From positions 147,754 to 211,753 of the forward strand of contig NZ_BMFD01000003.1 in the NCBI RefSeq assembly GCF_014637795.1: DNA of 64,000 nt. The letters are read 5' to 3'. Below, piece by piece: positions 51,461-59,965 of the stretch. The position numbers and the translations under genes were made by a program. This DNA comes from Belliella aquatica (lineage in GTDB: Bacteria > Bacteroidota > Bacteroidia > Cytophagales > Cyclobacteriaceae). Position 1 is the stretch's first letter. Every line of letters begins with the position of its first letter. The notes beneath the pieces are model-generated. The model searched no databases, was not told the origin of the DNA, and worked only from the letters and a program-made list of their open reading frames with translations.

Positions 51461-51892
51461 ATGAGACTTATTTTTACTTATTTCACTATTCTATCCACAG
51501 CCTTGATATTATTTTCATGTAGCGGTGAGCAAGTCGATGAAAATCAGATTCTTAAAGATGAAGTAATCGCAATCCATGATGAAGTTATGCCTTACATGGG
51601 AGACCTAAAATCTTTAAGAAAAAAAATCAACGAGAAATCAGAGGTGCTTGAAGAACAAGATTCTGTAGTTAATTCTGAAAAAGTTTTGGAATTAAAACTT
51701 TTAGCTAAAGATCTTGATGATGCATTTGAAGGGATGTTTGTATGGATGCGACAGTTCAAAAACAGCTATGAGGAAATGGGTGAAGAAGAGATCAAATCTT
51801 ATCTTCAAGAACAAAAAGTATTGGTATCAAAAGTGCGAGATGATATCAATAGAAGTATGGCAGCAGCCAAAGAGGAATTGGAGGGAGTCTAA
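51461..51892 (+). CDS. Putative lipoprotein, 143 residues, coiled coil
   Basis: The N-terminus (TILSTALILFSCSGE, Cys about 20) is a lipoprotein signal. The rest is helical and charged, with KDEVIAIHDEVMPYMGDLKSLRKK and QEQKVLVSKVRDDINRSM, resembling proteins annotated loosely as viral A-type inclusion protein in Bacteroidota. Function is unknown. Its end overlaps the convergent cytochrome gene by 4 nt. It may be co-transcribed with merC, which ends 55 nt earlier. Confidence 0.65.
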   Translation: MRLIFTYFTILSTALILFSCSGEQVDENQILKDEVIAIHDEVMPYMGDLKSLRKKINEKSEVLEEQDSVVNSEKVLELKLLAKDLDDAFEGMFVWMRQFKNSYEEMGEEEIKSYLQEQKVLVSKVRDDINRSMAAAKEELEGV

Positions 51893-52338
51893 TTTTTTTC
51901 TTTTAGATATTGATCAACTTGTTTTGCATCAATAATTCCTTCTTCATTTCCCCAAATATTATAAATATATGTGGTGATTTGAGCAATTTCCATATTTGTG
52001 AGATTGCTATTGGCAGGCATAGGTTGATTGTAAACTTGACCGTTGACTAAAATTTCACCTTTTAAGCCATTTTTTATTATCGCTACTGTTCTACCGATAT
52101 CTTCCTTCATGTAGTCAGAACCTTTCAGTGGTGGAATCAATTTTCCTAGGCCAGTGCCTTCATTCTGATGACAATTCCCACAGTAGTTTTCATACAAAAT
52201 CTTGCCTTCAATAGCATACTGAAGGATTTTTGCATCTTTGATGTCAGAAAGATCTCTATCTATTTTATCTTTTTCTGGACCACATGCCATTACTCCAAAG
52301 GAAAATAATATTGCGTATCCAATCAATCTATTCTTCAT
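51889..52338 (-). CDS. Class I cytochrome c lipoprotein
   Basis: This 149-residue protein has a lipoprotein signal (GVMACG, Cys about 19) and a single haem c site CGNCH (about 53-57), preceded by a helix (YAIEGKILYENY). A distal Met is provided within NQPMPANSNLTNMEI. The domain ends with MEIAQITTYIYNIWGN. It transfers single electrons in the periplasm. It overlaps the SCO gene by 4 nt (ATGA type), so it is translationally coupled to it. Association with SCO and HemJ genes suggests a role near a cytochrome oxidase. Confidence 0.88.
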   Translation of the reverse strand: MKNRLIGYAILFSFGVMACGPEKDKIDRDLSDIKDAKILQYAIEGKILYENYCGNCHQNEGTGLGKLIPPLKGSDYMKEDIGRTVAIIKNGLKGEILVNGQVYNQPMPANSNLTNMEIAQITTYIYNIWGNEEGIIDAKQVDQYLKEKN

Positions 52339-52991
52339 TTATTACTTAAAAGTTTTGGGATATCATTCATCAATCTATCAACTTGCTCTTCTTTTGTACC
52401 ATCATAAACTCCTCTAATTCTACCTTGCTGATCTATCAAAACAAAAGCCCCCGAATGTAAAATCCCTCCTGGTTCTAATTTGTCTTCCATCGCTGTGGTC
52501 AAGTAGCTTGTCTGTCCAATCTCAAAAATTTTCTCTTGATCTCCCGTTAAGAAATGCCAGGTTTGATCATTTTTAACCCCAATTTTTTCCGCGAAATCTT
52601 TCAAAAGTTCTTGGGTATCATGGTCTGGATCTAGGGTATGACTTAAGATTAGGAATTCTGGCTCGTCTTGGAATTTCTCATAAACTCTGAGCATCTGAGT
52701 TTTCATAATTGGGCAGATGGTCGGACATGTGGTAAAAAAGAAATCTGCCACATAGACTTTTCCTGTGGTGGATGAATTGCTGATTTCCTGACCTTCCTGA
52801 TTGGTGAAACTAAAGTCTGCGATTTTATGATACACCGTATCTTGTACAGTTTCACCTTCTTTTTCAACTTCGTCAACATGCCAATTTCCAAGAATCGGCA
52901 ATTCTTTGTTAGATTCAGTTTCTTGCGGTGAACAAGCTCCTATTAATGTGCTAAGAATCACTAAGGGGATATATTTATTCAATTTCAACAT
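52335..52991 (-). CDS. SCO family copper chaperone
   Basis: This 218-residue lipoprotein (Cys about 20 in IGACSP) has a thioredoxin fold with the SCO metal site CPTICPIM (Cys89 and Cys93, CxxxC) and a conserved His in ILSHTLDPDHDT. A loop with WHFLTGDQEKIFEIG follows. SCO proteins deliver copper to the CuA or CuB site of cytochrome oxidase or act as thiol reductases. The gene is in the leftward operon HemJ, SCO, cytochrome c, with 5 nt to HemJ. Confidence 0.92.
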   Translation of the reverse strand: MLKLNKYIPLVILSTLIGACSPQETESNKELPILGNWHVDEVEKEGETVQDTVYHKIADFSFTNQEGQEISNSSTTGKVYVADFFFTTCPTICPIMKTQMLRVYEKFQDEPEFLILSHTLDPDHDTQELLKDFAEKIGVKNDQTWHFLTGDQEKIFEIGQTSYLTTAMEDKLEPGGILHSGAFVLIDQQGRIRGVYDGTKEEQVDRLMNDIPKLLSNK

Positions 52992-52996
52992 TATAT

Positions 52997-53539
52997 TTAA
53001 TTTTGATTCTTCTCTCTTACTTTTTTGTAATATTTAATTCCGATCATCATCAGCACACTTAAGGTGAGTAATCCAACTATACCCCAAACAACGCTGATTA
53101 GACTCTTTAGAACAATAAGGAATACTATAGCAAACAACAAAACTGTAGACACTTCGTTCCAAATTCTAAGTTTGGTGGAACTCCATTTTGAGGGGCCATT
53201 TTGTAAATCTCTGTAGATTTTTTGACAGTAAAAGTGATATAAGTACAATAAGAAAACAAAAGCGAGTTTGGCATGCATAAAACCCAATTGCATATATCCC
53301 CAGCGATAATAAAGAACCCAAAACCCAAACACTAAAGTTAGGATTGCCGAAGGCCAAGTAATGATGTACCAAAGTCTGTTAGCCATTAGATTGAGTTGAG
53401 GAACGAGAATTTTTCGTTCTTCTTCTGGTTTTTCCCAAGCTTCTGCTTGATAAATAAACAGTCTGACGATATAAAATAAACCTGCAAACCAAGTAACTAT
53501 AAAAATGATATGAAGAGCTTTGATATATTCGAAGGCCAT
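52997..53539 (-). CDS. hemJ: Protoporphyrinogen IX oxidase HemJ (CopD-type membrane protein)
   Basis: This 180-residue protein has four to five membrane helices and the HemJ marks YIKALHIIFIVTWFAGLFYI, ANRLWYIITWPSAILTLVFG and MHAKLAFVFLLYLYHFYC, followed by LRIWNEVSTVLLF. Conserved His residues at about 10 and 89 bind haem. HemJ oxidises protoporphyrinogen to protoporphyrin, the penultimate step to haem. It leads a three-gene operon with SCO and cytochrome c. The ATG at 53539 gives the usual N-terminus. Confidence 0.88.
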   Translation of the reverse strand: MAFEYIKALHIIFIVTWFAGLFYIVRLFIYQAEAWEKPEEERKILVPQLNLMANRLWYIITWPSAILTLVFGFWVLYYRWGYMQLGFMHAKLAFVFLLYLYHFYCQKIYRDLQNGPSKWSSTKLRIWNEVSTVLLFAIVFLIVLKSLISVVWGIVGLLTLSVLMMIGIKYYKKVREKNQN

Positions 53540-53591
53540 TGTTCTTTTTTTCTGCTAAATTAAGGCTTTAAATCTTAACAACCTTAAAAAC

Positions 53592-53999
53592 ATGCCTTCT
53601 AGATATTTGTTTTATGTGATCATCCTGATAGTTGCATTTTTGATAATTTGGATCGGAAAAGAGTCGTTTACCCAGCCTGGAGTAGGAGATCTTGATTTGG
53701 AATTTGAAGAAATGGCATTTTATAGAAATGAAAATAATACTGGGCCGGTAGTCCGTGTTTATGCGGTGTATGCAGAAGATACGATTTGGAATGTTCTGGA
53801 GGAATATGGGCAATTTATGCCACATACTAAATATGGAAATACAAAAGTGTTTTTCTTCGATTCTAAAGAGAATAGCCCATTGGAGATATCTCCTGAAGAA
53901 CCTTATTTTGATAAAATGTACAATCAATATTGTATAGGAAAATATGAGAAATCAAGTATGGGGGATATTAACTTTGTAAAATACCCTTTTCGAAAATAA
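53592..53999 (+). CDS. Hypothetical single-pass membrane protein, 135 residues
   Basis: An N-terminal hydrophobic segment (about 6-22, FYVIILIVAFLIIWIG) anchors or exports a soluble domain of about 110 residues with alternating strands (VVRVYAVYAEDTIWNVLEEYGQFMPHTKYG, TKVFFFDSKENSP). I do not recognise the family. It is divergent from hemJ, 52 nt from its start, and meaB follows 21 nt after the stop, so the two may share a transcript. Confidence 0.6.
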   Translation: MPSRYLFYVIILIVAFLIIWIGKESFTQPGVGDLDLEFEEMAFYRNENNTGPVVRVYAVYAEDTIWNVLEEYGQFMPHTKYGNTKVFFFDSKENSPLEISPEEPYFDKMYNQYCIGKYEKSSMGDINFVKYPFRK

Positions 54000-54020
54000 C
54001 AACATCTAAAAATATCGATT

Positions 54021-55025
54021 TTGAAAAAAAGGAATAGATACTCGGCTCAAGTATATATTGACGGTGTGTTGGCTGCTGATAGAGTGATTTTAAGTCAGGC
54101 AATTACGTTGGTGGAGAGTGCTTTGCCTTCAGATCAAATGTTAGCGGAGGAAGTGATGTCAGCGATTTTGCCAAGAACTGGAGATTCAATTAGAATTGGT
54201 ATTACTGGAGTACCTGGAGTTGGAAAGAGCACTTTTATTGAGCGATTTGGCCAGTTGGTTATTGAGGAGGGTTTAAAACTAGCCGTATTAGCTATAGACC
54301 CAAGTAGTCAATCAGGCAAAGGAAGTATTTTGGGGGATAAGACGCGCATGGAAGTGCTCTCGATGGATAAGAGGGCTTATATCAGGCCAAGTCCATCAGG
54401 GTCTACTTTGGGCGGTGTGAGTGCAAGAACGAGAGAAGCCATGTTGCTCTGTGAAGCTGCTGGATTTGATGTGATTTTTATAGAGACAGTAGGAGTAGGG
54501 CAATCTGAAATTGCTGTCAAAGGAATGGTGGATTTCTTTCTACTTCTGATGCTTGCTGGTGCTGGGGATGAATTGCAGGGAATAAAAAAGGGGATTATAG
54601 AAATGTGTGATGCCCTGATCATCAATAAGGCTGATGGAGAAAATAAGGACGCCGCCAAAAGGGCCAAGAGAGAATATGCCAATGCTTTACATTTATTTCC
54701 TTCGAAAGAAAATTCTTGGCTGCCTCAAGTGATGACATGTTCAGGATTAGAAGGAGATGGACTGGAGTCTATTTGGGAAATGATTCAATCTTATAAAAAT
54801 AAAATGATTGCTAATGGGTATTTTGAGGCAAATAGGGCTGATCAAAGGGTCAATTGGATGCATGACCACATTGGTTATTTACTCGAATCTTCATTTTATC
54901 AGAATGAAGTAATTGACAAAAATATCAAAACTGCAATGGCAGAAATCAAATCAGGAAATGTGTCTGCAATTAAAAAGGCAAGAGAGCTTGTTCAGGTTTT
55001 TATGAATCAAATTCAACCGAATTAA
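54021..55025 (+). CDS. meaB: Methylmalonyl-CoA mutase-associated GTPase MeaB
   Basis: This 334-residue G3E GTPase protects and gates cofactor loading of methylmalonyl-CoA mutase. It shows the P-loop GVPGVGKSTFIE (about 63-74), LAIDPSSQSGKGSILGDKTRM, RPSPSGSTLGGVSARTRE, the base-III motif IFIETVGVGQSE, and the NKAD guanine-binding motif in ALIINKADGENK. Its start is TTG at 54021; the frame upstream lacks a suitable ATG. mutAB lie about 3.5 kb to the right, the expected functional partners. Confidence 0.94.
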   Translation: MKKRNRYSAQVYIDGVLAADRVILSQAITLVESALPSDQMLAEEVMSAILPRTGDSIRIGITGVPGVGKSTFIERFGQLVIEEGLKLAVLAIDPSSQSGKGSILGDKTRMEVLSMDKRAYIRPSPSGSTLGGVSARTREAMLLCEAAGFDVIFIETVGVGQSEIAVKGMVDFFLLLMLAGAGDELQGIKKGIIEMCDALIINKADGENKDAAKRAKREYANALHLFPSKENSWLPQVMTCSGLEGDGLESIWEMIQSYKNKMIANGYFEANRADQRVNWMHDHIGYLLESSFYQNEVIDKNIKTAMAEIKSGNVSAIKKARELVQVFMNQIQPN

Positions 55026-55030
55026 ATAAA

Positions 55031-55060
55031 AAAATGCGCTTCTTAGTAAGAGCGCATTTT
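55031..55060. terminator. Hairpin between meaB and dnaA
   Basis: AAAATGCGCT (55031-55040) pairs with AGCGCATTTT (55051-55060), with a further CTT/AAG helix inside. The loop side contains the dnaA stop codon (55043-55045 on the minus strand). Confidence 0.75.
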
Positions 55061-56467
55061 GAATTTTTTCTTTAAGTCATTGACTGAATTACGGAAAGCA
55101 GTATCTGTTTCCATCAGATCATTGACTGTTTGTACGGCGTGAATTACAGTACTGTGATCTCTTCCGCCAAAGTGGTAACCAATTGATTTTAAAGAGTGGT
55201 TAGTGAACTCTTTAGAAAAATACATGGCAACTTGCCTTGCGGTTACGATTTCTTTTTTTCTGGTTTTGGCCTTGAGGTCATCAAGTTTGATATCAAAGTA
55301 GTCCGAGACAGTTTTCTGGATAAAATCTATCCCCACCTCTGTTTCAATATCTTTGACGATATTTTTCATGATTTGCTTCGCCAAAGTCAAATCAATTTCA
55401 ACACGATTTAGCGAAGCGTGGGCGATAAGAGATATCATCACACCTTCGAGTTCTCTGACATTGGTATCGACTGTGTATGCCAAATATTCTATTACATCAT
55501 CAGGAATATAGATTCCCTCAGATTGCATCTTTCTTCTAATGATCGCAACTCTAGTTTCAAAATCTGGCATCTGCAAGTCTGCCGTCAATCCCCACTTGAA
55601 TCTAGAAAGCAGCCTTTCCTCTAAACCTTTCAAATCCCTTGGAGGACAATCTGAGGTCATGATGATTTGCTTTTTGTTCTGATGCAAATGATTGAAAATA
55701 TGAAAAAACATTTCCTGAGTCCTGTCTTTTCCAGCCAAGAATTGAATATCATCAATGATCAATACATCAACTTGCATGTAAAAATTAGTAAAGCTTTTTA
55801 CATTTCCGTCTTTAATGGAATCCATGAATTGATTTACGAATTTTTCTGAAGAAACATAAAGCACAAATTTCTCCTCAGGGCCATTCTTGATTTCATTTCC
55901 AATGGCTTGCACCAAATGCGTTTTTCCAAGTCCAACGCCACCGTACACCATCAAAGGATTAAAGGAAGTAATTCCAGGTTTTGTTGCCACTGCAAATCCG
56001 GCGGATCGGGCTAATCTATTGCAATCTCCTTCTATGTATGAGTTGAAAGAATAATTGGGATTTAAATTGGATTGAAGTAGCATGTCACTATTAAGTGATT
56101 GCATTTCAAAAGGGCTTCTGCTCTCTTCCATGGGAGCAGGTTTCTTAGGGTTATTGGCAGCAGCATTTCCTTGTGGATAGCTAACCATGTAAGGCTGATT
56201 TTGAGAATTCCCTCTATCGACTACCACAGCGTACTCGAGACGGCCATTTTGACCCAAAGTGGTTTTGATTGCAAGCTTAAGAACTTCTACATAATTATCT
56301 TCAAGCCATTCGTAAAAAAACTGGCTTGGAACCTGAATTGTCAAACTTCCGCCTTCTAGCCTAACAGGATTGATAGGTTTGAACCAAGTAGAGAAACTTT
56401 GTTCACTGACGTGCTGCTCGATAACACGTAAGCATTCTTTCCATACTGCATTAGCCTCTGAACTCAT
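55043..56467 (-). CDS. dnaA: Chromosomal replication initiator protein DnaA
   Basis: This 474-residue AAA+ initiator binds DnaA boxes and melts oriC. Domain I (about 1-85) has ECLRVIEQHVSEQSFSTWFKPI. A variable linker follows (about 86-135). Domain III (about 140-345) has NPLMVYGGVGLGKTHLVQAIG (Walker A), VLIIDDIQFLAGKDRTQE (Walker B) and SRFKWGLTADL. Domain IV (about 375-474) has the signature GGRDHSTVIHAVQTV. A possible promoter is at 56543-56570. No DnaA-box cluster was found in the 117 nt upstream, so oriC is not evident here. Confidence 0.96.
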   Translation of the reverse strand: MSSEANAVWKECLRVIEQHVSEQSFSTWFKPINPVRLEGGSLTIQVPSQFFYEWLEDNYVEVLKLAIKTTLGQNGRLEYAVVVDRGNSQNQPYMVSYPQGNAAANNPKKPAPMEESRSPFEMQSLNSDMLLQSNLNPNYSFNSYIEGDCNRLARSAGFAVATKPGITSFNPLMVYGGVGLGKTHLVQAIGNEIKNGPEEKFVLYVSSEKFVNQFMDSIKDGNVKSFTNFYMQVDVLIIDDIQFLAGKDRTQEMFFHIFNHLHQNKKQIIMTSDCPPRDLKGLEERLLSRFKWGLTADLQMPDFETRVAIIRRKMQSEGIYIPDDVIEYLAYTVDTNVRELEGVMISLIAHASLNRVEIDLTLAKQIMKNIVKDIETEVGIDFIQKTVSDYFDIKLDDLKAKTRKKEIVTARQVAMYFSKEFTNHSLKSIGYHFGGRDHSTVIHAVQTVNDLMETDTAFRNSVNDLKKKFKMRSY

Positions 56468-56542
56468 TAATTCCTGTAAAATATTATAAACTGAAAAGAT
56501 TAACTATCCTCCTTGTCCTAAATTGAGGGGCATCAAAATTGG

Positions 56543-56570
56543 CAAAAATATATTTAAATAAAAAATCAAA
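56543..56570 (-). promoter_or_regulatory. Possible promoter of dnaA
   Basis: On the minus strand, TTTG (56570-56567), a 16-nt spacer and TAttTTTG (56550-56543) resemble the phylum consensus, with a slightly short spacer. The dnaA ATG is 76 nt downstream. Confidence 0.35.
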
Positions 56571-56584
56571 TTCAGCTTGACTTT

Positions 56585-57499
56585 CTAATAAATTGTTAGA
56601 CTTCTGTGACTTGCGTAGGAAATTTGGTGATCTTTAGAAAACTCAAAATCTATTTTACCCAACCTTAATGCTGCTGTACCTACTTGGTTGACCATAGTCG
56701 TATGTCCCTCAGGGTTTTTGATGATGGTCGGTTCTTCCAAAAAAGAATGTGTGTGTCCACCCAAAATCAAATCAATTCCCGACACTTTTGACGCTAATTT
56801 TACATCATCGATTTTTTCTGATCTATATGAATAGCCCAAATGTGATAGACAGACAATCAAATCACAATTTTTACTTTTCAATTCTTGGACCATTTCTTCT
56901 GCTTTTGCTACCGGATCTAGGTATTTGGTATTCCCAAAGTTTTTGGATCCTACCAGACCTTTCAACTCAATTCCTAAAGCAAATACGCCAACTTTTACAC
57001 CACCTTTTTTGAATATTTTATAAGGCTCAAAAGTGTTTTTCAGAATTGTGTCCTGGAAATCGTAATTGGAAGAAAGGATGCTGAATTTGGCGTGTTGCAA
57101 TTGGTTTTTGATTCCTTCTAGGCCATTATCAAATTCATGATTACCCAAAGTACTGGCATCATAGCCCATTTGACTCATCAATTTGAGTTCTAATTCACCA
57201 CCATAGAGATTGAAGTAGGGTGTTCCTTGAAAAAAATCTCCTGAATCCAAAAGCAATATGTTTTCTTCCTCAGCTCTTATTTTTTTGATCAAAGAAGCTA
57301 GCTTCGTCATACCACCTTGATTAGCATTTCTACCGCCATCATTTGGAAATGGCTCAATGCGAGAGTGCATGTCGTTGGTGTGAAGGATAGTCAGTTTTTT
57401 CGATTGATTGGTGAAAAGCTGTTCAGCAAAACCTCCGGAGCTCAAGCTAAGCGCAGCACCAGTTAATAAACTCTTTTTAAGAAAATCACGTCTTTGCAT
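56585..57499 (-). CDS. 5'-nucleotidase/2',3'-cyclic phosphodiesterase family, metallophosphatase domain alone
   Basis: This 304-residue protein is the N-terminal catalytic half of a UshA-type 5'-nucleotidase. It has a twin-arginine-like start (QRRDFLKKSL) and the metal ligands HTNDMHSRIEP, LLDSGDFFQG, GNHEFDNG, CLSHLGYS and GGHTHSF. The substrate-binding C-terminal domain is missing and is encoded by the adjacent upstream gene (57501-58262), which ends 1 nt before this start. It acts outside the cytoplasm to release phosphate from nucleotides. Confidence 0.9.
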   Translation of the reverse strand: MQRRDFLKKSLLTGAALSLSSGGFAEQLFTNQSKKLTILHTNDMHSRIEPFPNDGGRNANQGGMTKLASLIKKIRAEEENILLLDSGDFFQGTPYFNLYGGELELKLMSQMGYDASTLGNHEFDNGLEGIKNQLQHAKFSILSSNYDFQDTILKNTFEPYKIFKKGGVKVGVFALGIELKGLVGSKNFGNTKYLDPVAKAEEMVQELKSKNCDLIVCLSHLGYSYRSEKIDDVKLASKVSGIDLILGGHTHSFLEEPTIIKNPEGHTTMVNQVGTAALRLGKIDFEFSKDHQISYASHRSLTIY

Positions 57500-57500
57500 C

Positions 57501-58262
57501 TTAATTAATTTTTAATCTTCCTTCGATTTCGGCATTAAGAATTTCTCCCGCGGCTGTTTTTTGTTGAATCATCGTGATTAGCATATCTCGGATGGAGGTA
57601 GTGCTATTTTCTTTTACAGGTAATCCTATCAAAAATTCCATATTGTCACCGCCGTTTGCGAGATAATCATTGATTACTAAAAGGTATGTTTTACCTGATT
57701 CTAAATCCTTTCCATCGATATTGAGTTCTGCAAGTTTGTCATTTTCAGAAGTGATTCTCATCCCTTGGAAGGCCATGTTTTTCCTTACAGCAATGAATTC
57801 TGCAAGTTTTTTGACATCATCAGCTTGAAGTTCTAGTACAACAAGAAAGTTATCGAAAGGCGAAAGTTCATAAATATTACCAAGGGTGACTGGGCCTTCA
57901 GGTAAATCATTTCGCATTCCACCATTATTGATTATAGAAATATCTATTGGGTAGCCAAAAGCTTCTTGAGCATATTCTAATTGTAAATCGGATACAAAAT
58001 TTCCAAGTAAAGATTCTCTTCCTGCTCGTGTCAACGCTTTTTGAGTTGTTCCGATGACAGAGCCCATTTTCGCTTCCATATTATCTTTGTAGGGTTCGAT
58101 GAAAGCAACTAATTCAGCTTCTTGTTGAATAGTCTCGTCTATTGGATTAAACTCCCCACTTGCTTGATAATTCAGTTGAGGACTGCAGCCAAAGAGGCAA
58201 ATAGAAATCAGACTTGCAAAAAGTACTTGTCTAGTAAAGAAAATTCTTTTCATTTTGTTCAT
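57501..58262 (-). CDS. 5'-nucleotidase C-terminal domain lipoprotein
   Basis: This 253-residue protein has a lipoprotein signal (LISICLFGCSP, Cys about 26) and the 5'-nucleotidase C-terminal domain: GRESLLGNFVSDLQLEYA, ISIINNGGMRNDLPEGPVTLGNIYELSPF (first part quoted; NNGGMRNDLPEG) and VINDYLANGGDNM, which binds the nucleoside. It is transcribed before the phosphatase-domain gene, with a 1-nt gap, so the usual domain order of the single-chain enzyme is reversed at the gene level. The two chains probably meet at the outer face of a membrane. The ATG at 58262 or 9 nt downstream (58253) are both possible. Confidence 0.87.
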   Translation of the reverse strand: MNKMKRIFFTRQVLFASLISICLFGCSPQLNYQASGEFNPIDETIQQEAELVAFIEPYKDNMEAKMGSVIGTTQKALTRAGRESLLGNFVSDLQLEYAQEAFGYPIDISIINNGGMRNDLPEGPVTLGNIYELSPFDNFLVVLELQADDVKKLAEFIAVRKNMAFQGMRITSENDKLAELNIDGKDLESGKTYLLVINDYLANGGDNMEFLIGLPVKENSTTSIRDMLITMIQQKTAAGEILNAEIEGRLKIN

Positions 58263-58444
58263 GTTGGATTTTCAACAGATTTTGACTTTCAAAGATAGGC
58301 CAATTCACCAAAAGATTATACTGCTTTGAGAGGTAAAGAAAAAAGCTAGCGATTTGTGCGAGCATTTTTAATAGGATGTTTATATTGAAAATATTGATTC
58401 ATAAGAGCTAAAGTAAATAGAGAATGTCATGTGGATTAAATCTT

Positions 58445-58475
58445 TTTGACATCTACCTCATAAAGGGTAACTTTG
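58445..58475 (+). promoter_or_regulatory. Bacteroidota-type promoter of mutAB
   Basis: TTTG (58445-58448), an exact 19-nt spacer and TAacTTTG (58468-58475) match the consensus fully. The mutA ATG lies 74 nt downstream. Confidence 0.75.
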
Positions 58476-58549
58476 GCATGGTGAGGGAAACATTCTAGGA
58501 ATTAAATTCTTTTGTTTCTCGTCAGCTAATAGCCCAAATATAATTTGAT

Positions 58550-59965
58550 ATGAAAAATAAATTGTTTGAAGATTTTCAACCAACCAATAAAGATGAATGG
58601 ATTGCTCAAGCGATCAAGGACTTAAGAGGAAAGAGCTTTGATGAAATGCTTATCTCACAATCTTTGGAAGGTATTCAAATAGCGCCATTTTACACCCAAG
58701 AAGATCTTTTGGATCAGCCTTCATTGGAGGGATTTCATCATAGAGTAAATCCGCAACCACAAATACCAGGTATTTCACCTAGAGTTTGGTCGAATGTCAC
58801 TCGAGTAGAAACTAAATCAGAGAAAGATGGAAATGCAATCATCTTAAATGCTTTGCAAAACGGTTCTGATGCGCTTGTATTGGTTCTAAATGGGGATGAG
58901 AACTTGTCAGTTTTGCTGAAAGATGTGCAACCAGCTTATATTCAGATTTTTCTTGAGCCTACTTCAGAACCAACTCAAGTTTTTGCGAATTTTAATTCTT
59001 GGCTACAGCAAGAAAATCATGATTTAGAACAAGTTTTTGGTGGTATCCTTTGGGATGGTTTTGTAAAAAGACTGATTGATGATCTTGGAAGAGAAGAGTT
59101 GATTCGGATATCAAGAGAACTTTTAGACTTAAGTCATGACCTTCCGAATTTCAAAACGATTTCTATTGATTTTTCTCACTATCACAATTCAGGAGCAAAT
59201 GCTGTTCAGGAATTGGCTTTTGGATTTTCTGCGCTGATCGATTTGATTGAGGATTTTTCAGTAGATCCGAAAGTAGTATTTGATAATTTGATTCTGAGAA
59301 CTGCTGTAGGTGCCGATTATTTTATGGAGATCGCTAAAGTTAGAATGATCAGAGTTTTGACTCAAAGAATGGCATCGCTCTATCATGTCAGTCAGAAAGC
59401 TGAAGATGTTTTTATTTTTTCAGAGACAAGTTTTTGGACAAAATCCAGAGTCGATGTACAGACCAATATGCTGAGAAATACCACTGAAGCTATGTCTGCT
59501 ATTTTGGGTGGTTGCAATGCCTTGGAGGTTTTGAGACATGATTGTGTAAACAATGAAGCCACAGAATTCTCTCTTCGGATGGCAAGGAATATCTCAAATA
59601 TCCTTAAAGAAGAAAGTTACTTAGATCAGATTTTGGATCCATTTGCAGGATCTTATTTCTTGGAAAAGCTTACCATTTCCATTTTTCAAAAAGTTAAAGA
59701 TAAAATGGTTTCTATCCAATCATCTGGAGGTTGGTGGAATTTAGTAGATCAGAATATAATTCAAGAGGAGGTCAAGAAGACGAGAATAGAAAGGCAGAAA
59801 ATGATTTTGGATGGAAAGCAAACTAAAGTAGGGGTGAATAAATATTTAGATTCATCAAGCAAGGCTGCTCCAATCGAAACCTCAAAAGAGGAGGAGTCCA
59901 ACAGTCAATTGAAGAGAAGTAGAGAAAGCTTTTTAGTAGAAAATCAAACACCAAGTGCATCATGA
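58550..59965 (+). CDS. mutA: Methylmalonyl-CoA mutase, small (beta) subunit
   Basis: This 471-residue subunit has the mutase TIM-barrel pattern ([52 protein letters not shown] shown in part, [33 protein letters not shown]) but only the barrel. The C-terminal cobalamin-binding-like domain of longer small subunits (about 620 residues in some bacteria) is absent, and a Ser/Glu-rich tail ends the protein. The small subunit is noncatalytic and stabilises MutB. Its stop overlaps the mutB start (ATGA). Its promoter is at 58445-58475. Confidence 0.93.
   Translation: MKNKLFEDFQPTNKDEWIAQAIKDLRGKSFDEMLISQSLEGIQIAPFYTQEDLLDQPSLEGFHHRVNPQPQIPGISPRVWSNVTRVETKSEKDGNAIILNALQNGSDALVLVLNGDENLSVLLKDVQPAYIQIFLEPTSEPTQVFANFNSWLQQENHDLEQVFGGILWDGFVKRLIDDLGREELIRISRELLDLSHDLPNFKTISIDFSHYHNSGANAVQELAFGFSALIDLIEDFSVDPKVVFDNLILRTAVGADYFMEIAKVRMIRVLTQRMASLYHVSQKAEDVFIFSETSFWTKSRVDVQTNMLRNTTEAMSAILGGCNALEVLRHDCVNNEATEFSLRMARNISNILKEESYLDQILDPFAGSYFLEKLTISIFQKVKDKMVSIQSSGGWWNLVDQNIIQEEVKKTRIERQKMILDGKQTKVGVNKYLDSSSKAAPIETSKEEESNSQLKRSRESFLVENQTPSAS

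Noticed and set aside
51440-51462. ATTCG-N8-CGAAT inverted repeat before the 51461 lipoprotein
   Set aside because: Only 5 bp per arm with a long spacer; not distinguishable from chance in AT-rich DNA.
56468-56584. Possible oriC next to dnaA
   Set aside because: The stretch is AT-rich but only 117 nt long and shows no copy of TTATCCACA or close variants on either strand.
58430-58438. TGTGGATTA, one mismatch from a DnaA box
   Set aside because: A single near-match upstream of mutA, with no second box nearby; chance occurrence is likely.
58263-58549. Cobalamin riboswitch before mutAB
   Set aside because: No B12-box (GCCACTG-like) or the required multi-stem layout was seen; an ordinary promoter explains the region.
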